Shown one piece after another: positions 25,918 to 34,663 of a stretch of 64,000 bases of DNA. Positions within the stretch are counted from its first letter, which is position 1. The number at the start of each line of letters is the position of its first letter. The notes below the pieces were generated by a model that was not told the DNA's origin, made no database searches, and saw only the letters and a program-made list of their open reading frames with translations. The stretch comes from Actinomycetospora termitidis (lineage in GTDB: Bacteria; Actinomycetota; Actinomycetes; Mycobacteriales; Pseudonocardiaceae), in NCBI RefSeq assembly GCF_030286555.1, contig NZ_JASVWF010000004.1:186001-250000 (forward strand). The letters are read 5' to 3'. The translations under genes were made by a program, and so were the position numbers.

Positions 25918-27209
25918 TGGCGGTCTCCGGGCGGTTCGCGGCGGCCATGGTGGTCGGGGCCCTGGTCGTGGGGTTCGTCGTGCCGTCGCTCGCGGGGTTC
26001 CTGGGCGTCGTCGCGGCGCTGCTCGTGGGCGTGCTGGTGGATCTGGTGCGGGCGGGGTCGCCGTCCGGCGTGGGGCTCGAGCGCGCCGAGGACCTCGTGC
26101 AGGTGCGGCTGGGGGACGAGGTCGCGACCGCGGTCGTCGTCACGAACCCTTCCCGACGACGGGTCGTGGGCGTCCTGCGCGACGCCTGGCCGCCGTCGTG
26201 TTCCGCCGCTCCCGAGCGCCACCCGCTGGACGTGCCGCCGGGGGAGCGGCGGCGGGTGGTCTCCGTCCTGCGGCCGTCCCGGCGCGGTGAGCACGCGGCC
26301 GCCGTGGTGACGCTCCGGGCGTGGGGGCCGCTGGGGCTCGCGGCACGGCAGGCCTCGCGGGCGGTGCCCGGCCGGGTGCGGGTGCTGCCGGAGTTCGCCT
26401 CCCGACGCCACCTGCCGGCCCGGCTGGCCCGGCTGCGGGAGCTGGACGGACGGCGGGCGGTGCAGGTCCGCGGGGCCGGGACGGAGTTCGACTCGCTGCG
26501 GGAGTACGTCGAGGGCGACGACGTCCGGTCGATCGACTGGCGGGCGTCGGCGCGCTCGGCCGGCCCGGTGGTGCGCACCTGGAGGCCCGAGCGCGACCGG
26601 CACGTGCTGGTCGTGCTGGACACCGGCCGCACCGCGGCGGCCCTGGTGGGAGACGCGCCGCGGCTCGACGCCGCCCTGGACGCCGCGCTGCTGCTCGCCG
26701 CGCTGGCCACCCGTGGCGGGGACCGGGTCGACCTCCTGGCCGTGGACCGTTCTGTGCGCGCCTCCGTGATCGGCGCCCGCGACCCGCTCCCCGCCATGAC
26801 GACGGCCCTCTCCGGGGTGGAGGCGACCCTCGTGGAGACCGACATGCGGCTGCTCGCGGCAGCCGTGCTGCGGCGGGCGTCGCGGCGTTCGCTCGTCGTG
26901 CTGTTCACCGGTCTCGACGACACCGCCCTCGCCGAGGGCCTCGAACCGGTGCTCGGCCCGCTGCTGCACCGGCACACGCTGCTCGTGGCGGGGGTGACCG
27001 ACCCGGTCGTGACGGCGATGGCGGCAGGTCGGGGGTCGGGCGAGGCGGTCTACGGCGCGGCCGCGGCGTCGGTGGCGCTGGCGGAGCGGCAGGGTGTCGT
27101 GGGGCGACTCGCCCGGCGCGGGGTCGAGGTCGTGGACGCCCCGCCGGACGAGCTCGCGCCCGCCGTCGCCGACCGGTACCTGGCGTTGAAGGCGCGGGGA
27201 CGGATGTAG
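25917..27209 (+). CDS. DUF58 / VWA-like membrane protein partner of MoxR
   Basis: A 430-residue protein: two helices (about 5-45), a beta-rich middle, then the DUF58 core F-D-S-L-R-E-Y-V-E-G-D-D-V-R-S-I-D-W-R-A-S-A-R (about 198-220) and a VWA-like domain starting H-V-L-V-V-L-D-T-G-R-T, where D-x-G-R-T replaces the full D-x-S-x-S metal motif. Expected to be the target or adaptor of the MoxR ATPase. A 15-bp repeat (26150-26164) encodes N-P-S-R-R-R-V. The stop opens onto the repeat-rich gap at 27210. Confidence 0.9.
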
Positions 27210-27744
27210 CGCTGCGGGCCCGAGGGGTACATGAGGCACCTCCCGACGGCGTTCGAGGTGCCTGGTGTACCTCTCGCGCTCACGCACCCCGCTGGGCCGA
27301 TCGCGAGAGGTACATGGCGCACCGTTCGCGGCTCCCCGAGGTGCGTCATGGAGTTCTCGCGGTGGCAGCGCCTGCCCGCGTTGCGCCACGCACACGGCCC
27401 GGGCGGGCGGCCCGACCCCCCATCACCGTTGCGCCACGCACACGGCCCGGGCGGGCGAGCCCCCCGGTCACCGTTGCGCCACGCACACGGCTCGGGCGGG
27501 CAGCCCCACCCCACACCACCGTTGCGCCACGCACACGGCTGGCTCGGTCCCTCGCGGACCGTGCGCGTCCCGCAACACCCCACCGACGGCACGTCGCTGG
27601 ACGTCGCCGTGTGCGCGACGCAACGCCTCGCAGCGGCTGCACCAAGTCCGACGACCGTGTGCGCGACGCAACGTCGTGGTGCTCGGGCCCGCGACGGTGC
27701 GGCTTTTCTGACGTCCAGTGACAGCAGTGACGCATTGCTGCCAC
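27210..27744. repeat. 535-bp intergenic repeat block: hairpins plus a 45-48 bp periodic array
   Basis: No credible gene lies here. First part (27222-27350): GAGRGGTACATGRSGCACC occurs at 27222 and 27306, inverted at 27255, and GTACCTCTCGCG (27267-27278) pairs perfectly with 27302-27313. Second part: CGTTGCGYCRCGCACACGG occurs directly at 27379, 27427, 27472 and 27520, then inverted at 27607 and 27655; spacings are 48, 45, 48 and, for the inverted pair, 48. The first three units extend to about 30 bp with GGGCGGGC. A family B hairpin closes the block (27707-27744). Flanked by convergent genes. Confidence 0.9.
27707..27744 (-). repeat. Family B hairpin repeat, copy 3 (diverged)
   Basis: The reverse complement matches 29 of 38 positions of copy 1, keeping CAGCAATGCG, TGCTG and GGACGTCA. 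Its stem is GTGaCAGCA/TGCTGcCAC with one mismatch. It directly precedes the stop codon of the SpoIIM-like gene, so it lies at the gene's 3' end. Confidence 0.7.
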
Positions 27745-28710
27745 TCAGGCGCCCGCGTCGAGCACCTCCGCCCGCGTGCGCAGCACCCGCCGACCGTGCA
27801 GCACGTAGGCCAGGAACAGCAGCTCGGCCACCACGCCGATGCCGATGCGCGCCCACGTGGGGAGGCCGGACGGCGTCACGAAGGCCTCGATGATCCCCGA
27901 GACGAGCAGCACGCCGACGAGGCCGAGCGCGATCCCGACCGTGATCCGCGCCTGCCGCGCGAGCGACCGCGCCCGGGTCAGAGGGCCCGGGTCGATCCAC
28001 GACCACCCCAGCTTCAGGCCCGCCCCCGCGGCCACGAACACCGCCGTCAGTTCGAGCAGGCCGTGCGGGGTGATGAGGCCGAGGAAGAGGCCGAGGCGGT
28101 CGTTGGCGGTCAGGATGCCGGCCGAGATGCCGACGTTGACGACGTTCTGCGCCAGCACCCACAGCACCGGCAGCACGAGGACACCGCTGATCAGGCAGGT
28201 GGCGGCGACCAGGGCGTTGTTCGTCCACACGCGCGCGGCGAACGAGGCCGCCGGGTTGGACGAGTAGTAGGAGGCGAACTCCTCGTCGACGAGGCGCCTG
28301 GTCTCCTCGGGCGTGGCGATGGCCGCAGCGACGTCCGGACTCGCGGCGATCCACCACCCGACGACGACCATGAGCAGCACCGAGAGCACCGCCGTCGGCA
28401 CCCACCACCGGGCGGACGCGGCGAGGGCCGCGGGGAACTCCTCGACCACGAACCGCCGTACCACGCCCCAGCTCCACGGCGTCGTGCCCAGCACCGCGGA
28501 TCGTCCCCGCGCCACCAACGACGACAGCCGGGACACCAGCGCCGGGTCGGGGGAGGAGGACCGCACGACCGACAGGTGCGTCGCGGTGCGCCGGTAGAGG
28601 TCCAGGGCTTCGTCGGCCTCGTCGGCGGACCAGCGCCCGCGTCCGCGCAGCAGCGCCTCGAGCCGGTCCCACTCGGCGCGGTGGGCGTCGGTGTACGCGT
28701 CGACGTCCAC
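27745..28710 (-). CDS. SpoIIM/DUF95-like membrane protein
   Basis: A 321-residue protein: a helical cytoplasmic N-terminus (about 1-90, with D-L-Y-R-R-T-A-T-H-L), then five helices. N-N-A-L-V-A-A-T-C-L-I-S-G-V and F-L-G-L-I-T-P-H-G-L-L-E-L-T-A-V-F match the SpoIIM/stage II sporulation M family, which in non-sporulating actinobacteria is regularly paired with an RDD gene and a MoxR/DUF58 operon, as found here. Start GTG has AAGGAG 8 bases upstream. Divergent from the RDD gene across 48 bp. Confidence 0.87.
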   Translation of the reverse strand: MDVDAYTDAHRAEWDRLEALLRGRGRWSADEADEALDLYRRTATHLSVVRSSSPDPALVSRLSSLVARGRSAVLGTTPWSWGVVRRFVVEEFPAALAASARWWVPTAVLSVLLMVVVGWWIAASPDVAAAIATPEETRRLVDEEFASYYSSNPAASFAARVWTNNALVAATCLISGVLVLPVLWVLAQNVVNVGISAGILTANDRLGLFLGLITPHGLLELTAVFVAAGAGLKLGWSWIDPGPLTRARSLARQARITVGIALGLVGVLLVSGIIEAFVTPSGLPTWARIGIGVVAELLFLAYVLHGRRVLRTRAEVLDAGA

Positions 28711-28758
28711 TCGCGGATCTCCTTCCCGTGTTCTCCCGGCCTGGCAGCATGTCCGCCC

Positions 28759-29520
28759 GTGGCCCCACCGGAACCCGGCGTCGACTCGATCGTCACCGGC
28801 GAAGCCGTCGAACTCGATCTCGCTCCCGCCAAGCTACCGAGCCGGGCGCTGGCGTTCGCGCTGGACGTGGTGATCATCGGGGCGCTGATGACGGCGGCGA
28901 TCGTGGTCGTGGTGGTGAGCGGCGTCGAGGTCGACGGGGCCGCCGCGGCGGCGATCGGGGTCACCCTCGCCGTGCTCGCGTTCGTGGTGTGGCCGACGGC
29001 GTGGGAGACGCTGACCCGCGGGCGCTCGCCGGGCAAGGCGGCGTTCGGACTGCGGGTGGTCTCCGACGACGGCGGGCCGATCCGCTTCCGGCAGGCGCTC
29101 GTCCGCGCGCTCGCGGGCCTGTTCGTCGACTTCGGGCTGCTCAGCGGGGTGGTCGCGGTCGTCGTGTCCGCGTGCACCCGGCGCGGGCAGCGCGTGGGTG
29201 ACCTGCTGGCCGGGACGATCGTGCTGCGGGAGCGGGTTCCGCGCTCGACCCGCCGGGTCGCCCTGCCCGACCCCGACCCGGCCCTGGCCGGCTGGGCCTC
29301 GACGCTGCAGCTCTCCGCCCTGCCCGACGACCTCGCCCTCGCCGCGCGGCAGTTCCTCGGCCGCGCCGGCGACCTCGACCCGACCGTGCGCCGCACCCTC
29401 GGCGAGCAGCTCGCGACCGACGTGGCGCAGCGGGTCGCGCCGGACCCGCCGTCGGGAACGAGCGCGGAGGCCTTCCTGACGGCGGTCCTGGCGGAGCGCC
29501 GACGCCGGGCGTCGTCCTAG
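28759..29520 (+). CDS. RDD-family membrane protein
   Basis: A 253-residue protein with three helices in the RDD domain (about 24-150): the R of S-R-A-L-A-F-A-L-D, R-G-R-S-P-G-K-A-A-F-G-L-R-V-V, and R-R-G-Q-R-V-G-D-L-L-A-G-T. The remaining 100 residues are soluble and helical. RDD proteins have been linked to ion transport but most are uncharacterised. CAGCAT lies eight bases before the GTG as a possible -10. A 15-bp repeat (29444-29458) is in the tail. Its stop overlaps the stop of the convergent DUF1801 gene. Confidence 0.87.
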   Translation: MAPPEPGVDSIVTGEAVELDLAPAKLPSRALAFALDVVIIGALMTAAIVVVVVSGVEVDGAAAAAIGVTLAVLAFVVWPTAWETLTRGRSPGKAAFGLRVVSDDGGPIRFRQALVRALAGLFVDFGLLSGVVAVVVSACTRRGQRVGDLLAGTIVLRERVPRSTRRVALPDPDPALAGWASTLQLSALPDDLALAARQFLGRAGDLDPTVRRTLGEQLATDVAQRVAPDPPSGTSAEAFLTAVLAERRRRASS

Positions 29521-29933
29521 CGGACCTGGCCCTCGCCTCCGAGCTCGACCGCCCGCCGGACGACGTCGGCGAAGCCGGCGAGGTCGAGGTCCCCGGACCG
29601 CGTGACCTTGATGCAGCTCCGTCCGACCGACACCTTCCCGAGCGTCGGCACGTGGGCCTCCGGCAGGTACCGGCCGTCCTCGACGGCGCTGACGTAGATG
29701 CTGAGCTGCCTGCTCCCGCCACGCAGCGAGATCAGGTGGGCGTCGCCCTCCCGGCCGGAGTCGTAGCGGTAGTGGAACCGGCCGTACCCGAGCATCGACC
29801 CGGTCCGGATCGGCGGCACGAGACCGGGCGCGGCCTCGGCGATCGTCCGGTGGACCTCGTCGACGACCGCGGCCTGCCTGGCGTCGAGGGCGTCGCGGAA
29901 CGCCATGAGGTCCGGGCCGTCGGAGTCGGTCAC
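29517..29933 (-). CDS. DUF1801 family protein
   Basis: A 138-residue soluble protein with the frataxin-like DUF1801 layout: helix, then P-P-I-R-T-G-S-M-L-G-Y-G-R-F-H-Y-R and S-R-Q-L-S-I-Y-V-S and a terminal G-R-S-C-I-K-V-T-R-S-G-D-L-D. Role unknown; Fe or DNA links have been suggested for relatives. The gene ends 10 bases upstream of copA's coding end and may be read with it or separately. GTG start assigned from a GAGG eight bases upstream. Confidence 0.75.
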   Translation of the reverse strand: MTDSDGPDLMAFRDALDARQAAVVDEVHRTIAEAAPGLVPPIRTGSMLGYGRFHYRYDSGREGDAHLISLRGGSRQLSIYVSAVEDGRYLPEAHVPTLGKVSVGRSCIKVTRSGDLDLAGFADVVRRAVELGGEGQVR

Positions 29934-29943
29934 GAGGAGCGCC

Positions 29944-32154
29944 TCAGTTCCGCAGCCGGACGCTCGAGGACACGACCAGCACCGACGACAGCGCCATCGC
30001 CAACCCCGCGATCAGCGGGCTGAGCAGGCCGAACGCCGCCAACGGGATCGCGGCGACGTTGTAGCCGAAGGCCCAGACGAGGTTGCGGCGGATCGTCGTG
30101 GCGGTGCGCTTCGCGAGGTCCAGGGCGTCCGGGACGGCGCCCAGGTCGTCGCGCACGAGGATCACGTCGGCCGCCTCCAGGGCGACGTCGGTGCCGGCAC
30201 CGACCGCGAGGCCGAGGTCGGCGGCGGCCAGAGCGGGGCCGTCGTTGACGCCGTCGCCGACCATGGCCACGCGACGCCCGCCCTCCTGCAGGGACCGCAG
30301 CGCGTCGACCTTGCCCTCGGGCAGCACGTCGGCGATCACCTCGTCGACCCCGACGGCCGCGCCGACCGCCGACGCCGCCTCGGACCGGTCGCCCGACAGC
30401 AGGACCGTCCGCAGCCCGGCCACGCGGAGGCGCGCGATCGCAGGCGCCGCCGAGGGCTTGACCTCGTCGGTCAGCTCGAACACGGCCACCTCGTCGCCGT
30501 CCAGCGTGACGACGACGAGCGTCGAGTCCGCTTGCGGCTCCGGGGCCCACGCCGGGAGCGCTCCGGTCGGCTTGCCGAGCCGCACCTCAACCCCGTCGAC
30601 CACGCCGCGGGCGCCGAGCCCGGGCAGCGCCTCGAAGCCCTCCACCGCCGGCAGGTCGGGGACCTCGGCCCGCGCGCACGCCACGACCGCCCGGGCGACG
30701 GCGTGCTCCGACGCGTCCTCCACGGCCCCCGAAGCCGCCAGCACCCGCCGTCGGGAATCGTCGTGGAGGAGGTGCACGGCCCGGACCGTCATCGCGCCGG
30801 TCGTCACCGTGCCGGTCTTGTCCAGGACGACGGTGTCGACGACGCGCGACGTCTCCAGCGCCTGGTGGCTCTTGAGGAAGATGCCCTCGCGGGCGCCGCG
30901 CCCGGAGGCGACGAGCATCGCGGTCGGCGTGGCCAGGCCCAGCGCGCACGGGCACGCGATCACCAGCACCGCGAGCGCGGCGGAGAAGACCTGCCCCGCG
31001 GACCCGCCGAACGCCCACCAGCCCAGCGCGGTCAGCACGGACAGCGCGATGACGATCGGCACGAACACCGACGAGATGCGGTCGACGAGCCGCTGCACCG
31101 ACGCCTTCGACGCCTGCGCGGACTCGACCAGCCGGATCATCCCGGCGAGCTGCGTCGCCCCGCCGACCGCCGTCGCCGTCACGACGAGCCGCCCCGACGT
31201 CGCGACCGTCCCGCCCGTCACCGCGTCGCCGGCGGCGACCTCGACGGGCACGGTCTCGCCGGTCAGCATCGACCGGTCCACGGCACTCGCGCCGATGTCG
31301 ACGGTCCCGTCGGTCGCGATCTTCTCGCCGGGCCGCACCACGAAGCGGGTCCCGACGGCGAGCGCGGAGGCCGGGATGCGGGTCTCGGTGCCGTCGGGCA
31401 GCAGCACCGCGACGTCCCGGGCGGCCAACGCGGCCAGGGCCGCCAGCGCGTCCCCGGCGGAGCGCTTCGCCCGGGCCTCGACGTAGCGCCCGGCGAGCAC
31501 GAACGTCGTCACCGCCGCCGCGACCTCGAGGTAGAGCGGGCCGACCGGGTCGAGGAAGACCGACAACGCGCCCTGCGAGGGGTCGGGGAGGTGCCCCGTC
31601 AGGATCGACCCCAACGACCACACCGTCGCCGCGATGATCCCCAGCGAGATCAGCGTGTCCATCGACGACGCCCCGTGCCGGGCGTTGACGAACGCCGCGC
31701 GGTGCAGCGGCCACGCGGACCACACGACGACGGGCGCCGCCAGCGCCGTCACCACCCACTCCCACCCGGGGAAGCGCGCCTCGGGCAGCACCGCGAGGAC
31801 CAGGGGCAGGTCGACCATCGGGATGAACAGCACGGCCGCGACGACGAGCCGGCGCCAGAGGTCGGCCACGCGGTCGTCGCGGACGGCCGCGACCTCGTCG
31901 CGCTCGTCGTCGGGGTCGGCCGAGAGCGGCGTCGCCCCGTAGCCGAGCCGGGCGACGACGTCCACGACGTCCTGGCGCGCGACGTCGGGCCGCAGGGTCA
32001 CCGTGGCGCGCTCGGTCGCGTAGTTGACCGCGGCCGTCACGCCGTCGACCTTGTTCAGCCGGCGCTCGATGCGCGACGCGCACGCGGCGCAGGTCATCCC
32101 CGTGAGCAGGAAGTCCTGGGGAGCGCTCTCCTCCCGCGCGTCGACGACGGTCAT
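29944..32154 (-). CDS. copA: Copper-exporting P1B-type ATPase
   Basis: A 736-residue heavy-metal ATPase. One N-terminal HMA domain with G-M-T-C-A-A-C (C22, C25), the transmembrane C401-P-C403 metal site, phosphorylated D445 in [10 protein letters not shown] and [10 protein letters not shown]. The last helices carry Y-N-V-A-A-I-P and M-A-L-S-S, the set that specifies Cu(I) (P1B-1). The nucleotide-site motif reads S-E-H-A-V-A rather than S-E-H-P, an unusual substitution. It pumps Cu(I) out of the cytoplasm. The ATG at 32154 is preferred over one 12 codons upstream because the HMA domain follows directly. Divergent from DUF4190/CopD-CtaG, also copper related. A 15-bp repeat lies at 30743-30757. 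Confidence 0.92.
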   Translation of the reverse strand: MTVVDAREESAPQDFLLTGMTCAACASRIERRLNKVDGVTAAVNYATERATVTLRPDVARQDVVDVVARLGYGATPLSADPDDERDEVAAVRDDRVADLWRRLVVAAVLFIPMVDLPLVLAVLPEARFPGWEWVVTALAAPVVVWSAWPLHRAAFVNARHGASSMDTLISLGIIAATVWSLGSILTGHLPDPSQGALSVFLDPVGPLYLEVAAAVTTFVLAGRYVEARAKRSAGDALAALAALAARDVAVLLPDGTETRIPASALAVGTRFVVRPGEKIATDGTVDIGASAVDRSMLTGETVPVEVAAGDAVTGGTVATSGRLVVTATAVGGATQLAGMIRLVESAQASKASVQRLVDRISSVFVPIVIALSVLTALGWWAFGGSAGQVFSAALAVLVIACPCALGLATPTAMLVASGRGAREGIFLKSHQALETSRVVDTVVLDKTGTVTTGAMTVRAVHLLHDDSRRRVLAASGAVEDASEHAVARAVVACARAEVPDLPAVEGFEALPGLGARGVVDGVEVRLGKPTGALPAWAPEPQADSTLVVVTLDGDEVAVFELTDEVKPSAAPAIARLRVAGLRTVLLSGDRSEAASAVGAAVGVDEVIADVLPEGKVDALRSLQEGGRRVAMVGDGVNDGPALAAADLGLAVGAGTDVALEAADVILVRDDLGAVPDALDLAKRTATTIRRNLVWAFGYNVAAIPLAAFGLLSPLIAGLAMALSSVLVVSSSVRLRN

Positions 32155-32213
32155 GCTCCGATGGTGCGCCCCCGGCGCGGGCGCGTCCACGTCGGGGTGT
32201 CACCATCGGGCCC

Positions 32214-32657
32214 GTGACCAGCACCAGCGAGCCCGGGACGACGGAGCCGGAGGCCGACCCCGATCCCGACGGCCGCGGTGCCACCGGCGCGGCGACGTTC
32301 GCGCTGGTCGTCGCGGGGATGGCACTCGTCAGCGCCTGGACCGGCTGGGGCGGGATGGTCCTCGGGCTGGTCGCGCTCGTCGCCGCCGTCGTGGCGCTGA
32401 TGCGGGTGCGCTCCGGGCGGGCGTCGGGTCGGGGTAAGCCCCTGGCCGCGCTCGGTGTGGCGATCATCGCCGTCGTGATCGGCACCGCGATCGAGTGGCC
32501 GACCATCGAGTCCGCGGTGACGTACCTGCACGCCTCGCAGGCCCGCACGCTCGACGAGTGCATGCGCCAGGCGATCAACGAGAAGGAACAGCACGTCTGC
32601 AAGTCCCAGCACCTCGACGAGTACCGGGCGCGCTACCCGGACCGTCTCGACCCGTGA
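32214..32657 (+). CDS. DUF4190-like small membrane protein
   Basis: A 147-residue protein: acidic lead, two helices (about 27-62) joined by a short turn, a third (about 78-95) after G-R-G-K-P-L-A-A-L-G-V, and a C-terminal tail with two Cys (E-C-M-R-Q and H-V-C-K-S). The G-K-P-L-A-A-x-G segment fits DUF4190. A CACCAT hexamer lies seven bases before the GTG. Coupled by GTGA to the copper-resistance gene. Confidence 0.68.
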   Translation: MTSTSEPGTTEPEADPDPDGRGATGAATFALVVAGMALVSAWTGWGGMVLGLVALVAAVVALMRVRSGRASGRGKPLAALGVAIIAVVIGTAIEWPTIESAVTYLHASQARTLDECMRQAINEKEQHVCKSQHLDEYRARYPDRLDP

Positions 32658-34525
32658 GGCGCCTCCTCCCCGCTCTCGCCGCGGGCCTGGTGACGGTGCT
32701 CGTCGCCGCCCTGCTGCTGGGCCGCTCGGCCTACCCGGTGCTGGGGCTGGCCGATCCCGGCGAGCTCGTCCAGCTCGGGGTGCCGCTGCTGCGCGCCCTC
32801 GCGGCCGGTGCGGCCGCCGTCGTGCTCGGGGCGCTGGTGCACGGGCTGGTCGTCGTCCCCGGCACGCCCTCCGCGACGGTGCGCGGGGTCGCCTCCGGTG
32901 CCGCCTGGGCGTGGGCCGTCCTCGCGTTCGGGACCGCGGTGTTCACGGTCGCGGACGTCTCCGGCGGCTTCGTCGCGCCCGGCCCGGACCTCGTCGTCGG
33001 GATGGTGGTGCGCGCGGCACCCGTCGGGTGGCTGGCGTGCGCGGTCGGCGCGGCCGTCGTCGCGGTGTGGGTGCGCGAGGCGCGGACCTGGTCGTCGTCG
33101 CTGGGCGCCGGGGTGCTGGCGTGCGTGTCGCTGCTCGGGCCGGTGATGACCGGGCACGCGATCGACGGGGTCGGGAAGGACCTCGGGACGCCGGCGGTCG
33201 CGCTGCACGTGATCGCGGCGACGGTGTGGCTCGGAACGATCGGGGCCCAGCTGGTCGCGCCGGTCTCCCCGGCGCGCAGCGGTGCGGTGTCCACGGTGTG
33301 CGCGGTGGTGACGATCGCGAGCGGGGTCCTCGCGTCGGCGGTGCTCGTGCCGTCGTGGGGCGAGCTCGCGACCGCCTACGGCGTGCTCGTGCTGGCCGCG
33401 GCCGCCGTCACCGTGGTGGTGCTCGGGGTACTCGTCCGGCGGCGCCTCACGGGGTCGACGGCCCTCGTGGTCACGGAGCTGGCGCTGCTCGCCGTCGTGA
33501 CGGCGTTGTCGGTGGCGATGACCCGCGCGGTGCCGCCGGTCCAGGCGCCCTTCCACACGACACCGACCGAGGCGATGCTCGGCTTCCGCATCCCCGATCC
33601 GCCGACGGTCGGGAGGCTCCTCACGGAGTGGCGGCTCGACGTGTGGTTCGCGGCGCTCGCGGTCGTGCTCGTGGTGGTCTATGCCCGGTGGCTCCGGCGG
33701 GTCGAGGGATGGCCGCTCGGTCGGTCGGTGTCGTGGTTCGCCGGCTGCGCGCTGCTGGTGGTGGCCACGTCCTCGGGGATCGGGCGCTACGCGGACGCCC
33801 TGTACAGCGTGCACGTCGCGGAGCACATGCTGATCAGCATCGTCGTGCCGGTGCTGCTGGTGCTCGGGGCGCCGATCACCCTCGCCCGGCGTGCGCTGCC
33901 GGACGAGGGGGACACGCAGCGCAGCGGAGCTGGACCATCCGGCACAGACGCCCGCGACCGGCTCGAGGCCGCCCTCGACGCCCCGCTGCTGCGCCTGCTG
34001 ACCCACCCGGCCGTCGCGGCCGTCGTCATGGTGGGGTCGCCGTTCGCGTTCTACCTGACCCCGCTGTTCTCCCTGCTCCAGCCGCTGGGCTGGCTCATGC
34101 CCGCGATCTCGCTGTGGTTCCTGACGGCGGGCGTGCTGTTCTTCTGGGTGATCATCGGGGTCGACCCGGTCCCGGGGCGGGAGCTGCCCCACGTCGCCCG
34201 GCTCGCCGTGCTCATCGCGTCGATGCCGTTCCACGCGCTGTTCGGCGCGATCCTGCTGGCCGCCGACACCCCGGTCGCGCAGACCCCCTCGACCCTGGCC
34301 GCCGACGGCGGGGGCGGGCAGGTCTTCGTCACCGACTTCTACTCGCGCCTGCGCCTGCCCTGGGCGCCGGACCTGCTCGCCGACCAGCACGTCGCGGCGC
34401 TGCTGTCGTGGGGGATGGGCGACCTGCCACTCGTGGGCGTCCTGGTGATCCTGCTGGTCCAGTGGCACCGGGCCAGCGTCGCCGAGGACGCGGCCGCCCG
34501 GGACCTGCTCGCCGCCCGGCGCTGA
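32654..34525 (+). CDS. CopD-CtaG fusion copper/cytochrome oxidase assembly membrane protein
   Basis: A 623-residue polytopic protein. The first half (about 1-310) is CopD-like, with L-H-V-I-A-A-T-V-W-L-G-T; the second half (about 325-610) is the CtaG_Cox11 domain found in caa3 oxidase assembly, with S-V-H-V-A-E-H-M-L-I-S, M-P-F-H-A-L-F-G and D-Q-H-V-A-A-L-L-S-W-G. Mycobacterium has the same fusion. The His and Met pairs are candidate copper ligands. A cytoplasmic loop (about 420-430) is encoded by a family D repeat at 33907-33936. Located opposite copA, it likely brings copper in or delivers it to oxidase. Confidence 0.88.
   Translation: MRRLLPALAAGLVTVLVAALLLGRSAYPVLGLADPGELVQLGVPLLRALAAGAAAVVLGALVHGLVVVPGTPSATVRGVASGAAWAWAVLAFGTAVFTVADVSGGFVAPGPDLVVGMVVRAAPVGWLACAVGAAVVAVWVREARTWSSSLGAGVLACVSLLGPVMTGHAIDGVGKDLGTPAVALHVIAATVWLGTIGAQLVAPVSPARSGAVSTVCAVVTIASGVLASAVLVPSWGELATAYGVLVLAAAAVTVVVLGVLVRRRLTGSTALVVTELALLAVVTALSVAMTRAVPPVQAPFHTTPTEAMLGFRIPDPPTVGRLLTEWRLDVWFAALAVVLVVVYARWLRRVEGWPLGRSVSWFAGCALLVVATSSGIGRYADALYSVHVAEHMLISIVVPVLLVLGAPITLARRALPDEGDTQRSGAGPSGTDARDRLEAALDAPLLRLLTHPAVAAVVMVGSPFAFYLTPLFSLLQPLGWLMPAISLWFLTAGVLFFWVIIGVDPVPGRELPHVARLAVLIASMPFHALFGAILLAADTPVAQTPSTLAADGGGGQVFVTDFYSRLRLPWAPDLLADQHVAALLSWGMGDLPLVGVLVILLVQWHRASVAEDAAARDLLAARR
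33907..33936 (+). repeat. Family D short repeat, copy 2 (diverged, in coding region)
   Basis: GACACGCAGC then GCAGCGGAGCTGGACC matches copies at 24919 and 58049 except for a few bases. It is read in frame within the CopD-CtaG gene as D-T-Q-R-S-G-A-G-P. Confidence 0.7.
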
Positions 34526-34546
34526 TCCCGCGCCCCGCTTCCCGAT

Positions 34547-34595
34547 CGAACGGCACTCTCGCGCGCATAGAAGCAGCGAGAGTGCCGCTCGCTCG
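34547..34595. terminator. Family A hairpin, probable terminator (copy 2)
   Basis: CGAaCGGCACTCTCGC pairs with GCGAGAGTGCCGcTCG (one mismatch) around a loop shared with copy 1 (15799-15847). It follows the CopD-CtaG stop by 21 bases. No gene converges here, so it would end that operon and shield the next gene. Confidence 0.72.
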
Positions 34596-34663
34596 GAAGG
34601 TGCATCTCACCTTGTGGGACGAGTTCTCGCATCGTGAGCACTCGTGAGGCATGCTGACGACCC

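Noticed and set aside
27379-27673. Possible CRISPR array
   Set aside because: Units repeat every 45-48 bp, the unique parts are only about 15-18 bp if the longer repeat is used, two copies are inverted, and there are no cas genes.
27231-27893. Plus-strand frame through the repeat block (R-H-A-H-G repeats) and a minus frame with repeated C-A-W-R-N-G
   Set aside because: Their periodicity comes only from the DNA repeats. No ribosome site or family is seen, and the plus frame overlaps the SpoIIM-like gene.
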